The notes below the pieces were generated by a model. The model ran no database searches. It worked only from the letters and a program-made list of their open reading frames with translations, and was not told where the DNA came from. Positions 16,893-24,131 of a DNA stretch of 24,949 bases are shown piece after piece. Source of the DNA: Bacteroidales bacterium UBA6397 (GTDB lineage: Bacteria > Bacteroidota > Bacteroidia > Bacteroidales > UBA932); NCBI GenBank assembly GCA_002439875.1, contig DJQB01000001.1, positions 1 to 24,949 of the forward strand, in the 5' to 3' direction. Position numbers and translations under genes: made by a program. Each line of letters starts with the position of its first letter. Within the stretch, counting starts at the first letter, position 1.

Positions 16893-19800
16893 TTAGAATG
16901 TTGGGCGGAAAATCAGGTTGATTCCGCGGCAGTACGGGTAGCTGGTTCCCCTCTCGAACTTGACAGTCGAGATGTGGGCGATGTCTGAGAGTCCGATCCC
17001 TACGGCAAGCTTACGAAGCCCAAGCCTTGTGATCGCCTTGGGCGCGAAGTCGTACATAAGCTGGATGCTTGAGATGTAAAGCTCATTGCGTTTCTCCACA
17101 AACCTCTCGGAATATTGGGTTATACTTGTCGATGTGCCAATTCCAAGAAAACGGGTATGATCCCCAGGCTGTTTCCACCTGTCTGTGAACACGCGGCGGT
17201 CCACGTTGATCTCAGGGTTGATGTTCTCCACCTTGTTCTGGAGCGTGGAGTTGTAGTAGTCGGAGCCGAAGGTGTAGGTGGTGGCGATGCTGACAGAGAA
17301 GCCCTTGTACCTGACGGTGTTCATCCACGAACCCTGAAGGGTCGGGTTGGTGTTGCCGACAGCGACCCTCTCGTCCCTGTCGTAGTGGTAGGTGTACTCA
17401 CCATTCTTCTTTATGAATATCTCCTTCCCGGTCGCGGGGTCAATTCCGGCGGAGCGCATCGCGAATATGTCGTACTGCGACCCACCCTCCTGAAGCAGAA
17501 TGTTCGGCTTGGAACTGTCATAAGGATTGGTGATGTCGTCCTTGATGTCATCCGAGATCTTCTGGATTTTGTCCATGACATGTCCTCCGGTCAGAGTCAT
17601 GCTCCAGAACAGATCCTTGGTCCTTATGATCTGGCCGGAAAGCGACAGGTCAAGCCCCTTGTTGTTCATCTGACCGAAGTTCACCTTCATCGAGCTTGTT
17701 CCCACGGAAGGCGGTAAAGAGACCGGCATCAGCATGTCGTAGGTCGTGTTCGAGTAGAAGTCGAAGGACAGGTTGAACCTGCTGTCCAGGAAAGCCGCCG
17801 TGATCCCGAAGTTGTTGTTGAAAGTTCTCTGCCATTTGAGATCCGGGTTGCCCATCTGCTTAGGCAGGGCGCCGATTCCGGAGACATACTGGTACTTGGA
17901 ATCATACTGATAGACGGTGCGGGCCTGATAGTAGTCAAAGGAGACGCTGCCGGTGTAGCCTAATGAGTATCTGAATGTCAGCGTGTTGACCCAAGGCAGG
18001 TTGTCCTTGATGAATTTCTCGTTGTGCAGGTGCCAGCCGGCTCCGAACGCCCAGAACGGGGCGAAACTGTTGCGTGAGCCGAACTTGGAAGAGCCAGAGG
18101 CTCTGTAGGATCCGTCCACGAAATACCTGTTCCAAAGACTGAAGTTCGCGTTGGCGAAAACACCGACTCCCGTGGAGACCTTGTCCGAGCCGGAAGGATG
18201 GCCGGCAGGATAACTTAAAGCGAAAGACAGGTCAGACAACTCGTCCTTGATGAATCCGGTGGCAATGAACGATGCGTTCTGCTTACGGTTGTACTCGATG
18301 TTGCCGCCGGCACTGATGCGGAACATAGAGCCTTTGGTGTCCAGCGACTTACCATAGTTGATGACAATCTTGCCATCGGTGGAGACACCGGTGCCGGTGG
18401 AGAGACTGTAACGTCCCTTGTCATTCAGCTTGCTGCTCTCGTACTTCGCCATGTCAGGCGACTCGTAGGAGTCAGACTTGTTCCAGGACAGTCCCAGATT
18501 GGCCTGACCGGTCACGTAGAGTTCATTTGTGATGTTCCACCTTCCGGACAGCGAGTTCCTCCAGGACTGGGACTGAGACTTGCTGAAGCTGGAAAGGGTG
18601 GCCTCGTACAGAGGGTTGGACACCTTGGTTGATGATGTGCTGTACGGGTTGAAGTAGTAGTACTTATAGTACTCTCCGTTCTCATCCGTAATGGGAAGAT
18701 AAGGATTCATAGTGGAGTACTGCGTGTAGCTGCCGTAAGGGGAATCCACGCTGCGGTTCAGCGAGAAACTGCTCTTGTAGGAAAGGGTCAGCTTGTTGCG
18801 CAGATGGTAGTTCATGCTGAAATTGACGCCGAGATTCCTTCTGTTGTCCCCTTTCATGACTCCGTAGGTGTCTCCGAAACTGGCGTTCGCGCGGTATTCC
18901 AACCTTTCCCCGCGCGAACTCAAGGCAAGCGAATGGGTGTGGCTGAAAGGAACACGCAGAGGAGCGTGAAGCCAGTCTGGGTTCACTCCTTTGCGCACAA
19001 GCTGAAGCTTGTAGTCGTAGGCCTCGTCCATAGACCCGTCCGCTGAATCGTAAAGCCCGGAAAGCCGCTCTATCTCCAGTTTCTCGGCAGGACTGCAGAG
19101 ATTGAACGAACTCAGATCAGGCACGCTGAACTTAGGCACGAAATTGTAGCTGAGTCTCAGTTTGCCCTCCTCGGAACGTTTCCTCTCGACAACGATCACT
19201 CCGTTGGCGCCCTTCTCACCGTAGAGGATAGTCGCGGAAGCGTCTTTCAGGACATCGATCCGCTCGATGTCGAATATGTCCAGATCATAAAGCTCCTGGA
19301 TGCTGATCTCCACCCCGTCAAGCACGATCAATGGGTTGTTCACGCCCTCCTCGCTCTCGTTTGTGATCAGGGTGTTCGCTCCACGGATGAGAATCGACGG
19401 CACGGCGTTAGGGTTTGATCCTGCCGCATTGTTCTCCACCAGGACCATGCCCGGAGTCAAAGCAGCGAGACTCTGCATCAGGTTGGTCGATGACACGGCC
19501 ACCAACTGGTCACCGCTTATCGTCGTGGCGGCGCCTGTGAACGTCTCCTTTGTCTGGGTGTAGAAGCCGTTGACTACCACAGCGTCAAGGCTGGAGGTCT
19601 TAAGCTGCACGTTCAGCCTTGTCGAGGTGCTGACATTGTACTCCTTCGATTCTGTTCCGATGAATGAATATATCAGGATGTCCGATTTGCCCGGACTTCG
19701 CTGGAATGTCAGCGAATAATTTCCGTCCGCATCAGCGGATGTTCCAATTGATGTCCCCTTCACGAGCACATTGGCTCCGGGCAGCGGCTCGTCATGGTCG

Positions 19801-19988
19801 TCCGTGATTCGTCCTTTGATTGTGATCCGTGGGTTTGCCGGAGACCCGGAAGTGCCCTTGCCCTGAGAGCTCTGGGCAAAAGCCGTGTCCGTGAAGCCGA
19901 TGGCCGGCAGCAGAACGCATAAGGACAGAACCAACGACTTGACCCAAAGACCCATTGTCTTCAATGATCTGTCTGGTTCCATAAGCAT
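16893..19988 (-). CDS. SusC/RagA-family TonB-dependent outer-membrane transporter
   Basis: Outer-membrane importer of 1031 residues. After a signal peptide (hydrophobic core LVLSLCVLLPAIGF, cleavage after AFAQ) comes a carboxypeptidase-D-like regulatory domain (ITIKGRITDDHDEPLPGANV, then GTSADADGNYSL, roughly 53-130). A TonB-box and plug follow (VVVNGFYTQTKETFTGA, LIVLDGVE, ERIDVLKDASATILYGEKGANGV). The rest is a 22-strand barrel ending in a C-terminal Phe. It works with SusD to import a ligand using TonB energy. There is no N-terminal STN signalling domain and no sigma/anti-sigma pair nearby, so regulation is not of that type. ATGs at 19982 and 19955 are alternative starts. It leads the seven-gene operon and has its own promoter upstream. 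Confidence 0.93.
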   Translation of the reverse strand: MLMEPDRSLKTMGLWVKSLVLSLCVLLPAIGFTDTAFAQSSQGKGTSGSPANPRITIKGRITDDHDEPLPGANVLVKGTSIGTSADADGNYSLTFQRSPGKSDILIYSFIGTESKEYNVSTSTRLNVQLKTSSLDAVVVNGFYTQTKETFTGAATTISGDQLVAVSSTNLMQSLAALTPGMVLVENNAAGSNPNAVPSILIRGANTLITNESEEGVNNPLIVLDGVEISIQELYDLDIFDIERIDVLKDASATILYGEKGANGVIVVERKRSEEGKLRLSYNFVPKFSVPDLSSFNLCSPAEKLEIERLSGLYDSADGSMDEAYDYKLQLVRKGVNPDWLHAPLRVPFSHTHSLALSSRGERLEYRANASFGDTYGVMKGDNRRNLGVNFSMNYHLRNKLTLSYKSSFSLNRSVDSPYGSYTQYSTMNPYLPITDENGEYYKYYYFNPYSTSSTKVSNPLYEATLSSFSKSQSQSWRNSLSGRWNITNELYVTGQANLGLSWNKSDSYESPDMAKYESSKLNDKGRYSLSTGTGVSTDGKIVINYGKSLDTKGSMFRISAGGNIEYNRKQNASFIATGFIKDELSDLSFALSYPAGHPSGSDKVSTGVGVFANANFSLWNRYFVDGSYRASGSSKFGSRNSFAPFWAFGAGWHLHNEKFIKDNLPWVNTLTFRYSLGYTGSVSFDYYQARTVYQYDSKYQYVSGIGALPKQMGNPDLKWQRTFNNNFGITAAFLDSRFNLSFDFYSNTTYDMLMPVSLPPSVGTSSMKVNFGQMNNKGLDLSLSGQIIRTKDLFWSMTLTGGHVMDKIQKISDDIKDDITNPYDSSKPNILLQEGGSQYDIFAMRSAGIDPATGKEIFIKKNGEYTYHYDRDERVAVGNTNPTLQGSWMNTVRYKGFSVSIATTYTFGSDYYNSTLQNKVENINPEINVDRRVFTDRWKQPGDHTRFLGIGTSTSITQYSERFVEKRNELYISSIQLMYDFAPKAITRLGLRKLAVGIGLSDIAHISTVKFERGTSYPYCRGINLIFRPTF

Positions 19989-20027
19989 TGATAAATGAAT
20001 AATTATTTGTTAAACTTCGTTAAAGCG

Positions 20028-20059
20028 CAAAGTTATGCAAATACTTATTCAAATACAAT
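20028..20059 (-). promoter_or_regulatory. Putative promoter of the SusCD operon
   Basis: On the minus strand, TAACTTTG at 20028-20035 is a perfect TAnnTTTG. Twenty bases further upstream lies ATTG (20056-20059), one mismatch from the -33 TTTG. The predicted start is near 20024, giving a leader of about 36 bases before susC. A 10-bp inverted repeat sits about 70-105 bases upstream of the start. Confidence 0.5.
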
Positions 20060-20094
20060 CACACGGCATCCCTATTTGTTGGTATTTATGTTTG

Positions 20095-20128
20095 AATCTT
20101 TAGTCGATTTTAGCCATAACTAAAGATT
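20095..20128. repeat. Perfect 10-bp inverted repeat upstream of susC
   Basis: AATCTTTAGT (20095-20104) is the exact reverse complement of ACTAAAGATT (20119-20128), with a 14-base loop. It lies 35 bases past the end of the amidase gene and about 90 bases upstream of the predicted susC start. There is no run of T on the minus strand after the stem, so a factor-independent terminator is not well supported. It could be an operator for the uptake operon or an mRNA 3'-end stabilising hairpin. Confidence 0.55.
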
Positions 20129-20162
20129 GCCATGCGCCAAAGAGGGCGGAAGCATGAAGATC

Positions 20163-21047
20163 CTACTTTCCGTAGCGGGATAGGATTGGTGAATATGCAT
20201 CGATTCGGCGGTCGCGGAGGAACGGCCATCCCCTGCGGACATATTCAGTGCGGTCGATGTCGATGTCAACGACCTTCACGCCCTCTTCTTCGGTTCCGAA
20301 CTGGGCAAGAATCTCTCCCTGCGGCCCCGTGGCGAATGAATATCCCCAAAAATCAAGTCCGATGGTGTTTCCGGAAGGGTCGTCCTCATGGCCGACACGG
20401 TTCACTGTGATGACAGGCAATCCGTTGGCTACCGAATGACCTCTTTGGACCAGCTGCCATGCCTGCCTCTGGGTCTGCTGCTCTTCTTTGGAATCCGTTC
20501 CGACTCCACCGATGGCTGTAGGATAGATCAGCAACTGAGCTCCGTTCAACGCCATCAGCCTCGCGGCCTCCGGGTACCACTGGTCCCAGCAGACCAGCAC
20601 TCCGAGGGAGCCAACAGAAGTCTGAATAGGTTTGAAGCCTAAATCACCCGGCGTGAAATAAAACTTCTCATAGAAGCAAGGATCATCAGGAATATGCATC
20701 TTGCGGTACTTGCCTGCTATGCCGCCGTCCTTTTCGATCACGACAGCCGTGTTGTGGTAAAGCCCCGGAGCGCGCCTCTCAAAAAGCGAAAGCACCAGCA
20801 CGATCCCAAGCCTCTTCGCCAGATCTCCGAAATATTCAGTGGAAGGTCCCGGAATGGTCTCAGCCAGGTCGCAGAGCGAGGCGTCCTCTGTCTGGCAAAA
20901 ATAGACCGAATTATGAAGTTCCTGAAGCACAATCAATTGAGCGCCTTTAGCGGCACATTCGCGGATGTTCTCAGTAAGTTTGGCGATGTTCGCCTTGATG
21001 TCCGTTGTGCAGCTTTGCTGCACCATTCCCACTTTCAAGATGTTCAT
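20163..21047 (-). CDS. aguB: N-carbamoylputrescine amidase
   Basis: Cytoplasmic carbon-nitrogen hydrolase of 294 residues that would convert N-carbamoylputrescine to putrescine, CO2 and ammonia, the last step of the agmatine route to polyamines. The nitrilase-superfamily triad is complete: E43 (LQELHNSVYF), K116 (GKYRKMHIPDD) and C153 (LVCWDQWYPE). The CWDQWYPE block and the length are characteristic of the amidase as opposed to other nitrilases. Agmatine deiminase (aguA), its usual neighbour in Bacteroidetes, is not in the window, so the gene stands alone. Its own promoter element (TAACTTTG, 21104-21111) and a palindrome in the leader lie upstream. The C-terminal segment after the triad (GLDFWGYSFATGPQGEIL) is intact. 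Confidence 0.88.
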   Translation of the reverse strand: MNILKVGMVQQSCTTDIKANIAKLTENIRECAAKGAQLIVLQELHNSVYFCQTEDASLCDLAETIPGPSTEYFGDLAKRLGIVLVLSLFERRAPGLYHNTAVVIEKDGGIAGKYRKMHIPDDPCFYEKFYFTPGDLGFKPIQTSVGSLGVLVCWDQWYPEAARLMALNGAQLLIYPTAIGGVGTDSKEEQQTQRQAWQLVQRGHSVANGLPVITVNRVGHEDDPSGNTIGLDFWGYSFATGPQGEILAQFGTEEEGVKVVDIDIDRTEYVRRGWPFLRDRRIDAYSPILSRYGK

Positions 21048-21075
21048 GATGATGTTATTAACTTTTAGCCACCGA

Positions 21076-21088
21076 TGTCACAGTGACA
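21076..21088. promoter_or_regulatory. Palindrome in the aguB leader
   Basis: TGTCAC-A-GTGACA is a perfect 6-bp palindrome around one base, about 30 bases before the aguB ATG and 12 bases downstream of the predicted transcript start. The position suits a repressor site or a small leader hairpin. No cognate regulator is recognised. Confidence 0.4.
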
Positions 21089-21103
21089 GACTGTTATATT
21101 TAG

Positions 21104-21128
21104 CAAAGTTAGCAAAAAAATCAGCAAA
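21104..21128 (-). promoter_or_regulatory. Putative aguB promoter with TTTGCTRA repeats
   Basis: On the minus strand, TAACTTTG at 21104-21111 fits the -7 consensus and predicts a start near 21100, a leader of about 53 bases. It is embedded in three near-copies of TTTGCTRA (ending at 21100, 21109 and 21121). No TTTG is at the right -33 distance. Confidence 0.4.
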
Positions 21129-21156
21129 GAGATTAAAAGAACAGTTAGCATAAACG

Positions 21157-21184
21157 CAAAAGGTCCGGCCATCATGACCAGACC
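21157..21184 (-). terminator. Factor-independent terminator after the small outer-membrane protein gene
   Basis: Minus strand: GGTCTGG pairs with CCGGACC (7 bp, one G-U) around a 9-base loop, followed directly by TTTTGCGTTT. It lies about 50 bases after the stop codon at 21234 and would separate that gene from aguB. It is nested within a longer 9-bp inverted repeat, CAGTTAGCA (21142-21150) with TGCTAACTG (21210-21218). Confidence 0.55.
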
Positions 21185-21233
21185 CAGATGAAAGGCGTAA
21201 AATAACTATTGCTAACTGAAGGACACCTCAGGT

Positions 21234-21692
21234 TTAGAAATAATAGCGTGCACTGACGCCACCATAGAAGATGCCATCAGTCCATACACCACCGTTACCG
21301 AACATGATGCGTGGACGCACGTCGACCGAAAGCTGGAGAGGGAATTTGAACTTGTACTCAAGGCCGACATTACCAAGAACACCTGCATAAAAGACGCTCT
21401 CTGACGGCCACATGTAGGCTGAAACACCAGGACCGGCATAGATACCCCAAGTCCCCACCGGTGTCCAGTCAGGATTGGCTATCATGAAATTGTAGGCAGC
21501 GTCAACGTGGAAAGCATCGAAAGCATAGCCGTCAAGGCCAACCTCAATCTCCGCGAAGTTCGGTCCTTTGATCGTGTGCTCGTAGGAGAAGTCAAATCCC
21601 CAACCGGAACGGATACCGATAGCCCTTGGCTGTGCGCTTGCAACTGCAGCGAATCCCAGCACAGCGATGATGATCAACAATGTTTTTTTCAT
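21234..21692 (-). CDS. Small outer-membrane beta-barrel-like protein
   Basis: Exported protein of about 152 residues whose role is unknown. The signal peptide is clear (MKKTLLIIIAVLGFAAVASA, cleaved before Q). The mature part alternates hydrophobic and polar residues in short strands rich in aromatics and glycine (FDFSYEHTIKG, WGIYAGPGVSAYMW, VFYAGVLGNVGLEYKFKF), and it ends in RYYF with a terminal Phe, all typical of small eight-strand barrels. It resembles the outer-membrane beta-barrel (OmpX/porin-like) proteins of Bacteroidetes. The ATG at 21692 is chosen since it gives a canonical MKK start; an in-frame ATG at 21704 would add MQIF. A strong promoter lies more than 100 bases upstream, leaving an unusually long leader, and a terminator follows. 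Confidence 0.72.
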   Translation of the reverse strand: MKKTLLIIIAVLGFAAVASAQPRAIGIRSGWGFDFSYEHTIKGPNFAEIEVGLDGYAFDAFHVDAAYNFMIANPDWTPVGTWGIYAGPGVSAYMWPSESVFYAGVLGNVGLEYKFKFPLQLSVDVRPRIMFGNGGVWTDGIFYGGVSARYYF

Positions 21693-21774
21693 AAAGATCT
21701 GCATTAATTGTTAAACAAATAGATTATAAAGGTTAACATAAAATCCACATTTGCCAGTGACACGCGAAGAAATC

Positions 21775-21794
21775 GGGGTCAACGTTAGCACCCC
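21775..21794 (-). other. GC-rich stem-loop in the long leader of the barrel protein mRNA
   Basis: GGGGT (21775-21779) pairs with ACCCC (21790-21794), with a palindromic AACGTT in the loop. It lies in a leader of about 110 bases, shortly after the predicted transcript start. It may stabilise the message or take part in control. Confidence 0.35.
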
Positions 21795-21813
21795 TCAACG
21801 AACTTCAACTGCG

Positions 21814-21844
21814 CAAATGTACTCAACAGAAAGCTTCCGACAAA
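21814..21844 (-). promoter_or_regulatory. Promoter of the barrel-protein gene
   Basis: On the minus strand, TTTG at 21841-21844 and TACATTTG at 21814-21821 are separated by 19 bases, a close match to the Bacteroidetes consensus. The predicted start is near 21810. The -33 box is the end of a run of eight T that also serves the upstream terminator. Confidence 0.65.
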
Positions 21845-21907
21845 AAAAAGCAGGGTGGTAAATTTCATTATCTAAATGAATTTACTGCCCTTCAACGAAA
21901 TTTACCA
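21842..21907 (-). terminator. Terminator of the AraC-7TM gene with alternative stems
   Basis: Three related segments lie after the stop at 21917: TGGTAAATTTC (21856-21866), AATGAATTTAC (21875-21885) and GAAATTTACCA (21897-21907). The first can pair with the second (short hairpin, one bulge) or perfectly with the third (11 bp). On the minus strand the structure is followed 7 bases later by T8 (21842-21849), as expected for a terminator. Confidence 0.6.
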
Positions 21908-21916
21908 GTGTATTTT

Positions 21917-23089
21917 CTAATGTTCAGCTTTTGTCCTGCAACCCTCCATGAACTCAGTCGGGGTCATTCCTACGACTTTCTTGAAGTGGTGATAGAAATT
22001 CTGGGATGTTCCGAAGCCAAGCTTGATTGCCAAAGCGTTCATCGAGACATCGGGGGTTGTCTCTATCAGACGTTTTGCCTCCTCTATTCTTAGGTTAGCC
22101 CTCCACACACGAAAATCCTGCACCAGGGCGTTCTGGAAGTACCAGCGGAAATAACGTGGATCGACACCGCTTCTCCCGATGATGTAGTTCCGGTCATGAT
22201 CGGGATTGAGATAGTCCTTGCTGGAGACATATTCATCAAGTGCAACCTTGAGCCTGTTTCTCAGACTTTCCGAATCACACAGATCTGCGTGAGGTACAGT
22301 CAGTTCCGGCTCTGGATCCAGAGTTTCCTTTGAGGAGGCTTTCACAGCCTGGAGATAGTACTCCAGCCTGATGATGTAGTTGATGAAACGGCTGGCGAAC
22401 CAGACGTAGAACGCTATGTAACAGCACATGAACACATTGTAGACCGGCTCCGGCACTGTTAGTGACAGAAGCGCCACAACCCCGACCACAAGAGCCGCGT
22501 AGAAACTGTTCCTCGCCCAATGAAGCGGCCGCTCATACTCCTCATCGTAAAAATCTTTGATCTGAACGACAAACTTTTTATAGCACCTTAAAAACAATGC
22601 CGTGTAAAGCAGAAGCTGAACGATGACAGCAGCCAAAGCGACACAGATGACCACAGGCGAACTCACCAACGAATCCGCCAATAAAAAGCAGCCGGAACCT
22701 GCGGCCACAAGAGCTATGTTGACCAAAACCCTCCGCCTTGTGACAAGACGGGGCTGAATCATCGTTATCAGCGTGAATGTGAACAGCAAAGACTGGACAG
22801 CTACTGAGACTATCGTGGCTGCGGTCAAGTCACCATAATCATTCAAACCGTTGATGTTAAGCCAGTCCGGGAAAGCAAGCAGGAAATAACTCGCGGCCAG
22901 TATCGCCCTCGCGACACGTATTTTGACAGTGTCCTCACCGGGATCAATGCGGACAAGGCACAACACTACTCCTAGTGTAGTGACCGCCACTCCCGAAACG
23001 AATGACAGAAATATGTAAGGATTCAGCACCATGCAGCGGTCCGAAAAATTAGATAAATTTAGTAAAAAATTCCTTTGTCCCTCATTCAT
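21917..23089 (-). CDS. AraC-family regulator with seven membrane segments
   Basis: Membrane-bound transcription factor of about 390 residues. Seven hydrophobic helices fill the N-terminal two thirds, beginning with YIFLSFVSGVAVTTLGVVLC and ending with CCYIAFYVWFASRFINYII. A linker and a C-terminal AraC DNA-binding domain follow (YFRWYFQNALVQDFRVWRAN, then VSMNALAIKLGFGTSQNFYH and VVGMTPTEFMEG). 7-TM AraC hybrids are found in Bacteroidetes and are thought to sense an envelope or small-molecule signal. The frame is open to a TTG at 23104, but the ATG at 23089 overlaps the stop of the upstream amidohydrolase gene as ATGA, so it is the likely start. The two genes form a coupled operon, which links the regulator to N-formylglutamate or a related metabolite. 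Its targets are unknown. Confidence 0.85.
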   Translation of the reverse strand: MNEGQRNFLLNLSNFSDRCMVLNPYIFLSFVSGVAVTTLGVVLCLVRIDPGEDTVKIRVARAILAASYFLLAFPDWLNINGLNDYGDLTAATIVSVAVQSLLFTFTLITMIQPRLVTRRRVLVNIALVAAGSGCFLLADSLVSSPVVICVALAAVIVQLLLYTALFLRCYKKFVVQIKDFYDEEYERPLHWARNSFYAALVVGVVALLSLTVPEPVYNVFMCCYIAFYVWFASRFINYIIRLEYYLQAVKASSKETLDPEPELTVPHADLCDSESLRNRLKVALDEYVSSKDYLNPDHDRNYIIGRSGVDPRYFRWYFQNALVQDFRVWRANLRIEEAKRLIETTPDVSMNALAIKLGFGTSQNFYHHFKKVVGMTPTEFMEGCRTKAEH

Positions 23090-23787
23090 TTTCCATCGAA
23101 GCAAGAATCAATGCAAAGACGATAGGTGTCATTGATCAGTCCGGAAATGATGTCATGGCCTATTGTCCGCGCAAGGGTGCGCTCATTCATATAGCAGCGC
23201 TTGTTGACCTCTATCATCAATGATTTGTAGTCGATCGGTGCCTTCGGAGTTATCGAGTTTGAATATGGATTGTTCAGTCCTACCTTGAAGCCGGCGCTGT
23301 CAAACAGCCGCACCACGCTGTCAATCATCTCCTTTTCCGGCTTGCTGGCATCGTTATTATAGCCGATGCAGATATCAATGTCAGCCAAGTCAGACGGGAA
23401 CGAGTGGCAGTCAACGATGAGCGAGTCCTGAATCAATTCCGATGATAGGCGTGAGATGAATCCGTGATATTCATTCATCAAGGCGTCCCGCCCGGAGACC
23501 ACACGGCGACAATCGCCGAACCTCTCGTAGAGGATGCCTTGGCCGGCGGCGTTCAAAGGGTCGTCAAGGAGTCTTTCCACGTCCACGCAGAAACGGGAGA
23601 CACCGAACACCACAGGCACGACCTTGCCCCTCAGATCCGCCTCCGGCTGAAACATGGAATCCGTGTGCCAGTCGGTCCAGCGGCGCACCTCCTTAGCTAT
23701 GGCCATCGGATCCGTCCAGCCGTTCTCAGGAAGTAGTCTGTCCGAACTGTGCGGAATATTCAGGATGATTTTCTTAAAGTATTGCAT
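23086..23787 (-). CDS. N-formylglutamate amidohydrolase-family protein
   Basis: Soluble zinc hydrolase of 233 residues related to N-formylglutamate amidohydrolase, which releases glutamate and formate at the end of histidine breakdown. Family features are IPHSSDRLLPE near the N-terminus, DVERLLDDPLN, and the metal-site block VDCHSFPSDLADIDICIG, followed by YNNDASKPEKE. No other hut genes are nearby, so the true substrate could be a different N-acyl amino acid. The stop overlaps the ATG of the 7-TM AraC gene (ATGA), so the two are translated together. No TAnnTTTG promoter element is visible in the 230 bases upstream before the insertion sequence. Confidence 0.82.
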   Translation of the reverse strand: MQYFKKIILNIPHSSDRLLPENGWTDPMAIAKEVRRWTDWHTDSMFQPEADLRGKVVPVVFGVSRFCVDVERLLDDPLNAAGQGILYERFGDCRRVVSGRDALMNEYHGFISRLSSELIQDSLIVDCHSFPSDLADIDICIGYNNDASKPEKEMIDSVVRLFDSAGFKVGLNNPYSNSITPKAPIDYKSLMIEVNKRCYMNERTLARTIGHDIISGLINDTYRLCIDSCFDGK

Positions 23788-23884
23788 ATTAATAGTTTAT
23801 TTCGGGTCAACAGGCTTTGTTTTTCATAACACCTTGATTGCTCCCTATCATGCGGCAGCCAGCACCATGAATCGGATTACATCC

Positions 23885-24019
23885 TTAGAACGCATCTGGA
23901 TCGAAAAACGCAACCATTTTTTTCAGATTTTGGTTGCGGATTTTCATTTGCTTCAGTATTATCCATGCAAAGCCGGTCAAGACCAGCGGAAATGAACCAA
24001 AAACTAATGAATACCTTAA
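23885..24019 (-). pseudogene. C-terminal fragment of a membrane protein cut by the insertion sequence
   Basis: Forty-four codons on the minus strand, ending at 23885, read one hydrophobic helix (YSLVFGSFPLVLTGFAWIIL) followed by a basic tail (KQMKIRNQNLKK) and a stop. They begin exactly at the left end of the IS element. Removing the IS and one copy of the TAA target duplication joins them in frame to the open sequence right of the IS (24930-24949), so the gene probably continues beyond the window. The fragment is too short to name. It may simply be a chance frame. Confidence 0.4.
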
Positions 24020-24020
24020 C

Positions 24021-24035
24021 AAGCTGTTTTGAAAT
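24021..24035 (+). repeat. Left terminal inverted repeat of the IS element
   Basis: AAGCTGTTTTGAAAT, the perfect reverse complement of 24911-24925. Confidence 0.8.
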
Positions 24036-24131
24036 GAGTCAAAAAAATGATATAGAATACGCAAATAATTGATTATCAGTCGTTTAGTTGAAATAATTTT
24101 CGTAACTTTATGGTAATCAATCATTTGTGTT

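Noticed and set aside
23885..24124. 79-codon frame reading from inside the IS into flanking DNA as an intact gene
   Set aside because: Its first half is IS end sequence; only the part outside the IS may be a real gene fragment.
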